NCBI RefSeq assembly: GCF_029784165.1
Contig: NC_073696.1
Span: 190,634,498-190,698,497, forward strand
From: Wyeomyia smithii
Taxonomy: Eukaryota > Arthropoda > Insecta > Diptera > Culicidae
Direction: 5' to 3'
DNA length: 64,000 nt
The notes under the pieces are model-generated. The model was not told the DNA's origin. It ran no database searches and saw only the letters and a list, made by a program, of their open reading frames with translations. Shown piece after piece: positions 58,639-64,000 of this stretch. The position numbers and the translations under genes are program-made. Every line of letters begins with the position of its first letter. Position 1 is the first letter of the stretch.

Positions 58639-61600
58639 TTCAACTGCGTATATGAAGGATTCTATCTCTGTCTTACAGTGGAATTGTAGAAGTATTTTAC
58701 CAAAAATTGATTCGTTTAAAGTTTTGATAAATAAAAACAAATGCGATGCATTTTCCCTTTGTGAAACTTGGCTTACTTCAAATATTGATCTCAACTTCCA
58801 TGATTTTAATATTATTCGCCTTGATCGAGACACCCCATATGGAGGAGTACTTTTAGGGATTAAAAAGTGCTATTCTTTCTATCGTATTAACCTCCCCTCG
58901 ATTCCAGGCATCGAAGTTGTCGCATGTCAAATGACAATACAAGGTAAAGAGCTTTGTATTGCCTCAATATATATTCCCCCCAGAGCACAGGTTGGGCAAC
59001 GGCTGCTCTTTGATTTAATAGAACTTCTTCCCTCGCCACGTTAGATTTTGGGAGACTTCAACTCTCATGGCGTGGCTTGGGGTTCCCCATACAATGATAA
59101 CCGCTCCTCTTTAATCTATAACCTTTGCGATGACTTCGACATGACTATTTTAAACAACGGTGAAATGACACGTATCCCGAAACCTCCAGCGCGCCCAAGC
59201 GCTTTGGATCTATCCTTATGTTCGACGTCGCTACGGTTGGATTGCACATGGAAGGTAATCCTCGATCCTCACGGTAGCGACCATCTGCCTATTCTTATTT
59301 CAATTACTAACGGGTCAACTCGCATGCGACCAATTGACATTCCGTATGACCTCACACGAAATGTCGATTGGAAGTTATACGAGGAAATGATTTCAAAAGC
59401 GGTCGAGTCGATTCAACATCATTCACCACTTGAAGAATACAACCTCCTCGCGGGCTTGATTCTCGACGCCGCGTTGCAAGCCCAAACGAAGAAATATCCC
59501 GGCGTAACGATCAAAGAACGGCCTCCCACTCCGTGGTGGGACCAAGAGTGCTCCGATGTCTACACGCAAAGATCCGACGCGTTTAAGGCCTACCAGACGG
59601 GAGGTATACCTGGCGACTATTTACGGTATTCGGAGCTTGATACCAAGCTTAAAAGCTTGGCTAAAGCAAAGAAACGTGGATATTGGCGTCGGTTCGTGAA
59701 CGAGACGTCGAGGGAGACATCGATGAGCACTCTTTGGAACACAGCCCGAAGAATGCGGAATCGCGTAACGGTCAACGAAAGCGAGGAGTCTTCAAGTAGG
59801 TGGATATTTGATTTTGCCAGGAAAGTATGTCCGGACTCTGTTCCTGAGCAAAATATTGTTCGCGATGCGTCTCCGGGCCACGACGCGATAGAATCACCTT
59901 TTACGATGGCAGAATTTTCAGTTGCCCTCCTGTCCTGTAACAATAACGCGCCTGGATTAGATAGAATCAAATTCAACTTGTTGAAGAATCTACCCGGCAA
60001 TGCCAAGAGGCGCTTGTTGAACTTGTTCAATAAGTTCCTGGAGCAAAACATTGTACCGCAGGATTGGAGGCAAGTGAAGGTGATCGCCATCCAAAAATCA
60101 GGGAAACCAGCTTCTAATCACAACTCTTATAGGCCGATTGCAATGCTATCCTGTATCCGGAAATTGATGGAAAAAATGATACTCCGTCGTTTAGACCACT
60201 GGGTCGAATCAAATGGTCTACTATCAGAAACTCAATTTGGCTTCCGCCGTGCCAAAGGGACGAATGATTGTCTTGCGTTGCTTTCAACAGATATTCAGCT
60301 GGCGTATGCTCGTAAAGAACAAATGGCGTCTGCGTTCTTGGACATTAAGGGGGCTTTTGATTCCGTTTCTATTGACATTCTTTCGGGTAAACTTCACCGA
60401 CAAGGATTTTCTCCAATTTTGAACAATTTTTTGCACAATTTGTTGTCCGAAAAGCACATGCATTTTACGCATGGCGATTTGGCAACTTTTCGCATTAGCT
60501 ACATGGGTCTTCCCCAGGGCTCATGTTTAAGCCCCCTTCTTTACAACTTTTATGTAAATGACATCGACGAATGTCTGGCAAATTCATGCACGATAAGACA
60601 ACTTGCAGACGACAGTGTAATCTCTGTTACAGGAGCCAAAGCTGCCGATTTGCAAGGACCATTGCAAGATACCTTGGACAATTTGTCTGCTTGGGCTTTA
60701 CAGCTAGGTATCGAATTCTCTCCGGAGAAGACTGAGATAGTAGTTTTTTCTAGGAAGCATGAACCTGCTCAGCTTCAAACACAATTAATGGGTAAAACGA
60801 TTTCTCAGGTTTTGGTACACAAATATCTTGGTGTCTGGTTCGACTCTAAAGGCACCTGGGGTTGTCACGTGAGGTATCTGATGAAAAAATGTCAACAAAG
60901 AGTGAATTTTCTTCGTACAATAACCGGACAATGGTGGGGAGCCCATCCAGGAGACCTTATAAGGCTTTACCAAACAACGATATTGTCTGTTATTGAATAC
61001 GGGTGTTTCTGCTTCCGCTCCGCAGCAAACACACATTTGATCAAACTGGAGCGAATACAATATCGTTGTTTGCGTATCGCCTTAGGTTGCATGCAGTCGA
61101 CCCATACGATGAGTTTGGAGGTTTTAGCTGGAGTACTACCATTGAAAAACCGCTTCTGGAGCCTGTCTTCTCGTATTCTAATCAAATGTGAGGTCTTGAA
61201 CCGTCCCGTGATTGAAAATTTTGAAAGGTTAATCGAACTTAATTCTCAAACCCGTTTTATGACATTGTATTTCAATCACATGTCCCAAAATATTAACCCT
61301 TCTTCGAATATTCCAAATCGTGTCGACTTATCAAATACTTCTGATTCTACTGTGTTTTTCGATACATCCATGATAGAAGAAACTCGTGGAATCCCGGATC
61401 ATTTACGCGTGCAGCAGATCCCTAAAATTTTTTCCAATAAATATCGAAACATCAACTGCGACAATATGTACTACACTGACGGATCACTTCTTGATGGGTC
61501 CACTGGCTTCGGTATCTTCAATAACAATTTAACCGTCTCCCATAAGCTCGATAATCCTGCTTCTGTTTACGTCGCAGAATTAGCTGCAATTCAGTACACC

Positions 61601-62317
61601 CTAGGGATTATCGAAAAAATGCCCACGGACCATTATTTCATCTTTACGGACAGTCTCAGTTCCATTGAGGCTCTCCGATCGATGAAAGATGTTAAGCACT
61701 CTCCGTATTTCCTGGGGAAAATACGGGAACATCTGAGTGCTTTATCCGAAAAATCTACTCAGATTACCTTAGCGTGGGTCCCTTCTCACTGCTCGATACC
61801 GGGTAATGAGAAAGCGGACTCTTTGGCTAAGGTGGGCGCAACAAACGGTGATATTTATGAAAGACCAATTGCCTTTAATGAATTTTTCGCACTTGTACGT
61901 CAGAATACGATCATCAGTTGGCAAAATGCTTGGACCAGAGGGGAATTGGGAAGGTGGTTACATTCCATAATCCCCAAAGTATCGACGAACCCGTGGTTCA
62001 AGGGGTTGGATGTAGGTCGGGATTTCATTTGCGTGATGTCCCGGCTTATGTCCAATCACTATAGATTTGACGCGCTCCTCCGTCGTGTTGGGCTCGGGGA
62101 AAGTGGTATCTGTGCCTGTGGTGAAGGTTATCACGACATAGAGCATGTGGTTTGGTCATGCCCTGTACACCGTGACGCCAGGTCTAAATTAATAGCTTCC
62201 CTGCAGGCCGAGGGTAGACAGCCGGCTGTTCCTGTTCGTGATGTCTTGGCGAGCCGTGACCTATCCTACATGTCCCTTATATACGTTTTCCTGAAATCCA
62301 TCCACGCCCCAGTCTAG
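58610..62317 (+). pseudogene. I-clade ORF2: endonuclease, reverse transcriptase, RNase H; one in-frame stop
   Basis: 1235 codons if the single TAG at 59042-59044 is ignored; the frame is the same on both sides. Domains: APE endonuclease (VLQWNCRSI, CETWL, then after the TAG LGDFNSHGVAWGS and GSDHLPI), RT (NNAPGLDRIKF, YRPIAMLSCIRKL, AFLDIKGAFDSVS, GLPQGSCLSPLLYNF, QLADDSVISV with ADD of motif C), RNase H (YYTDGS, VAELAAI, FTDSLSS, SHCSIPGNEKADS) and a C-terminal CxC...H...H...C cluster (CACGEGYHDIEHVVWSC). The TAG lies in the endonuclease just before the conserved GDFN. It is the only defect seen. Confidence 0.9.
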
Positions 62318-62701
62318 TCCCGTTCCCCTCCGTCTACACCCAACAAAACGACAAGAACACGTTTGAACCTTAAGCACAAAACCAGCAACCAGACCCCGCA
62401 CAACAGAACCAGGACCCAAGGACTACGAGCCTCTGTCCCAACTCACGACATCGTGGCTCAGCAGAACGAATCCATACATGCCATTCGACGATTATCAGAC
62501 GACCATTGAACAACAAAACACTGATTGGAAATCCCATGCTAGTTTTAAGTTAGACTTAATTTCAGCTCATAGTCGGCAGCGAGGATAAAAAATTTGCTTT
62601 AGTTTTTAAGTCATCAGATATAATTGGCGCCGTTAAACATTAAATTGTATTTGTGCCGTGTCAAATAAATGTTATGTGAAGAAAAAAATTTATTAGCTGT
62701 C

Positions 62702-62992
62702 TTCGTAATACAGCGAATGTAATTGTAGGCAAATGAAAAAAAATTGTGAAGCAAAAAACAAAAATGGAATTGTTGATTGCTACGATTTTTTTGCTGAAAC
62801 TTGTTGATAAATTTGTTTATCATATCTTTATATGCTTGCCAGTTAATAAACTTTCGTAAGGGCTCCCATAATATTTTGAAAGTAAGATCCATATTATAAA
62901 TTTAATTTAATCAGAGTCAAATAAGACAAAATCATTCATTATGATAACGTAAAAAAATGACAACGTAAGCTGAATTTGGTTTTTATAGGATA
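62702..62992. other. No feature recognised
   Basis: AT-rich spacer between the I-clade element and a SINE. A minus-strand frame (62614-62892) has Lys/Phe-rich composition and no recognised family. Confidence 0.35.
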
Positions 62993-63005
62993 TAGAGTTA
63001 ATTCT

Positions 63006-63265
63006 ATGGTCCCCGTGGTTCTGTGGTTAGCGATGTCGGTCGGCTAGCTCTCCCACACGGTTGTGATATCGGGTTCGATTCCCGATCAGGTCGAGGATCT
63101 TATCGAGCTGAAAATTTTCTCGACTCAGCACTGGGGCACGGTGTATCGTTGTACTTATCCTACAACATGCAAAATATGCCGAAATAAATATCGATAACGG
63201 ATTCTCTCAACTAACCTAGTTGATCGAGACCGCATTAGCCCCCAGACTAGCGTGCGATATTGTTG
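63006..63265 (+). mobile_element. tRNA-headed SINE, Feilai-like
   Basis: Flanked by a perfect 13-bp duplication TAGAGTTAATTCT at 62993-63005 and 63266-63278. The head has an A-box-like TGTGGTTAGCGATG near 63022 and a B-box GGTTCGATTCC at 63072-63082, with GGTTGTGATATCGGGTTCG and GATCAGGTCGAGGATCTT around it, as in Feilai SINEs of Aedes (from memory). A polymerase III promoter is therefore present. The tail is not A-rich. Confidence 0.82.
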
Positions 63266-63489
63266 TAGAGTTAATTCTGACTTTGACGCATTACGAGAAA
63301 TTCTTGGTGCTTCTTCAAGAAGAACGAAAAGCTTGTGCTTTGTCAAATACATGTTGTTTGCACAAAAAATTCTACAGGTATAATAACGCCAAATAAAAAC
63401 GATATTTTTTCGAGTGTTGTTGAATATATTTCTAAAAATAGATTACCAGGGAAGGCTGAAAATAAAAGTACGTAAGTCACCGAGCAAAT

Positions 63490-64000
63490 ACATTTTTTTT
63501 TTTAAAAGGGGGGATTTGTTAGTAGCTTAAGTATTTATGATAAATATTAGTAAATAATGAGTATGTGTGTCCAATCACAAATGGTGATTTCTCAACACTG
63601 TTAGAAATTTGAAATTTTAATTGTTAGGATTTGTTTGCTTTCGCAATAAGGACTTATCATTCGTAGGGATTTAAACCTACTTGTCAGAAAAGGGGAAATA
63701 AACTTACAACTAACTTAATTGCTAACTTATTGGCTATAAAGAGAGCTTATCGTAGCAATTGAGGATTGCAACGATTTTTGTCGAAAATTGTTAATAATTT
63801 TATTTGACATAGCTTCTAATGGTTCAACACCAGTAAGTCTATGTAATTCGAGTGTACCAAACCAAGGAGGACGCTTCAAAATCATTTTCAGAATTTTATT
63901 CTGAATCCTTTGGAGCGTTTTCTTCCTTGTTGAACAGCAACTTGACCAGATCGGTACAGCATAAAGCATTGCTGGTCTAAAAATTTGTTTGTAAATCAAA
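63490..64000 (-). mobile_element. Jockey-clade LINE, 3' end, running off the window
   Basis: Minus frame 63999-63727 reads YKQIFRPAMLYAVPIWSSCC, STRKKTLQRIQNKILKMIL, KRPPWFGTLELHRLTGVEPL and ends NNFRQKSLQSSIATI, the C-terminus of jockey-clade ORF2 after the RT. The 3' UTR follows to an A-rich run near 63492-63504. Open to the window edge, so the coding part seen is intact. A related 3' UTR scrap lies at 33236. Confidence 0.85.

Larger units (their letters stand above)
56822..62687 (+). mobile_element. I-clade non-LTR retrotransposon, full length
   Basis: 5866 bp, flanked by a perfect 14-bp duplication ATTTATTAGCTGTC at 56808-56821 and 62688-62701. Order: 5' UTR with Inr and DPE, ORF1 (57268-58638) with zinc knuckles, ORF2 (58610-62317) with endonuclease, RT and RNase H, 3' UTR and a short A-rich tail. 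RNase H in ORF2 is typical of the I clade. ORF1 is intact; ORF2 has one TAG. The perfect duplication and near-intact frames mark a recent insertion. Confidence 0.92.

Noticed and set aside
63008..63095. Stand-alone tRNA gene
   Set aside because: A- and B-box-like words are present, but no cloverleaf could be drawn and the sequence continues as a 260-bp SINE between perfect duplications.

Overview
The window is eukaryotic and reads like an insect genome, most likely a culicine (Aedes-type) mosquito. This is inferred from the repeat content: a tRNA-headed SINE that looks like Feilai, R1-, CR1-, I- and jockey-clade non-LTR retrotransposons, pogo/hAT/piggyBac/mariner-type elements and many long-TIR MITEs. 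One host gene is visible, embedded in intronic transposon debris.

Host gene: the minus strand of the first 23 kb carries the last six visible coding exons (22823 down to 157) of a Ras-GRF-like guanine nucleotide exchange factor. They encode an Ala-rich lead-in, the RasGEF N-terminal (REM) module and the whole CDC25-type catalytic domain, to a stop codon and a close AATAAA. Splice sites and phases agree across all five introns. One exon (6819-6938) lies in a different frame from the long open frame over it. The upstream IQ/PH/RhoGEF exons were not found and are probably beyond the window.

Introns and flank: 1.9-4.35 kb is a heptamer satellite (CAGAAAA/CATAAAA) with 104 perfect tandem CATAAAA units. 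10.85-11.0 kb is a (TA)n tract. 11.27-16.27 kb is a nested TIR element holding a pogo-like element, which holds a long-TIR element and a minus-strand LINE. 16.3-20.9 kb holds a hairpin and R1-like relics. 21.0-21.7 kb is a long-TIR MITE.

Upstream of the last visible exon: 26.3-31.0 kb is a plus-strand LINE split by a minus-strand LINE that is itself split by a hAT-type MITE. 31.4-33.1 kb is inverted-repeat elements. 33.4-39.2 kb looks single-copy and non-coding. 39.7-53.7 kb is a four-level stack: plus-strand LINE > mariner-type transposon > R1-like LINE > CR1-like LINE. A perfect 3,222-bp tandem duplication spans the CR1/R1 boundary. 56822-62687 is a full-length I-clade retrotransposon with a perfect 14-bp target-site duplication and an Inr/DPE promoter at its first base. 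A SINE and the 3' end of a jockey-clade element close the window.

No CRISPR array, operon, host rRNA or stand-alone tRNA gene was seen. The most notable observations are the duplication, the single in-frame TGA joining ORF1 and ORF2 of the CR1-like element, the matching +28 DPE motifs in two unrelated full-length LINEs, and the reconstructable nesting order.
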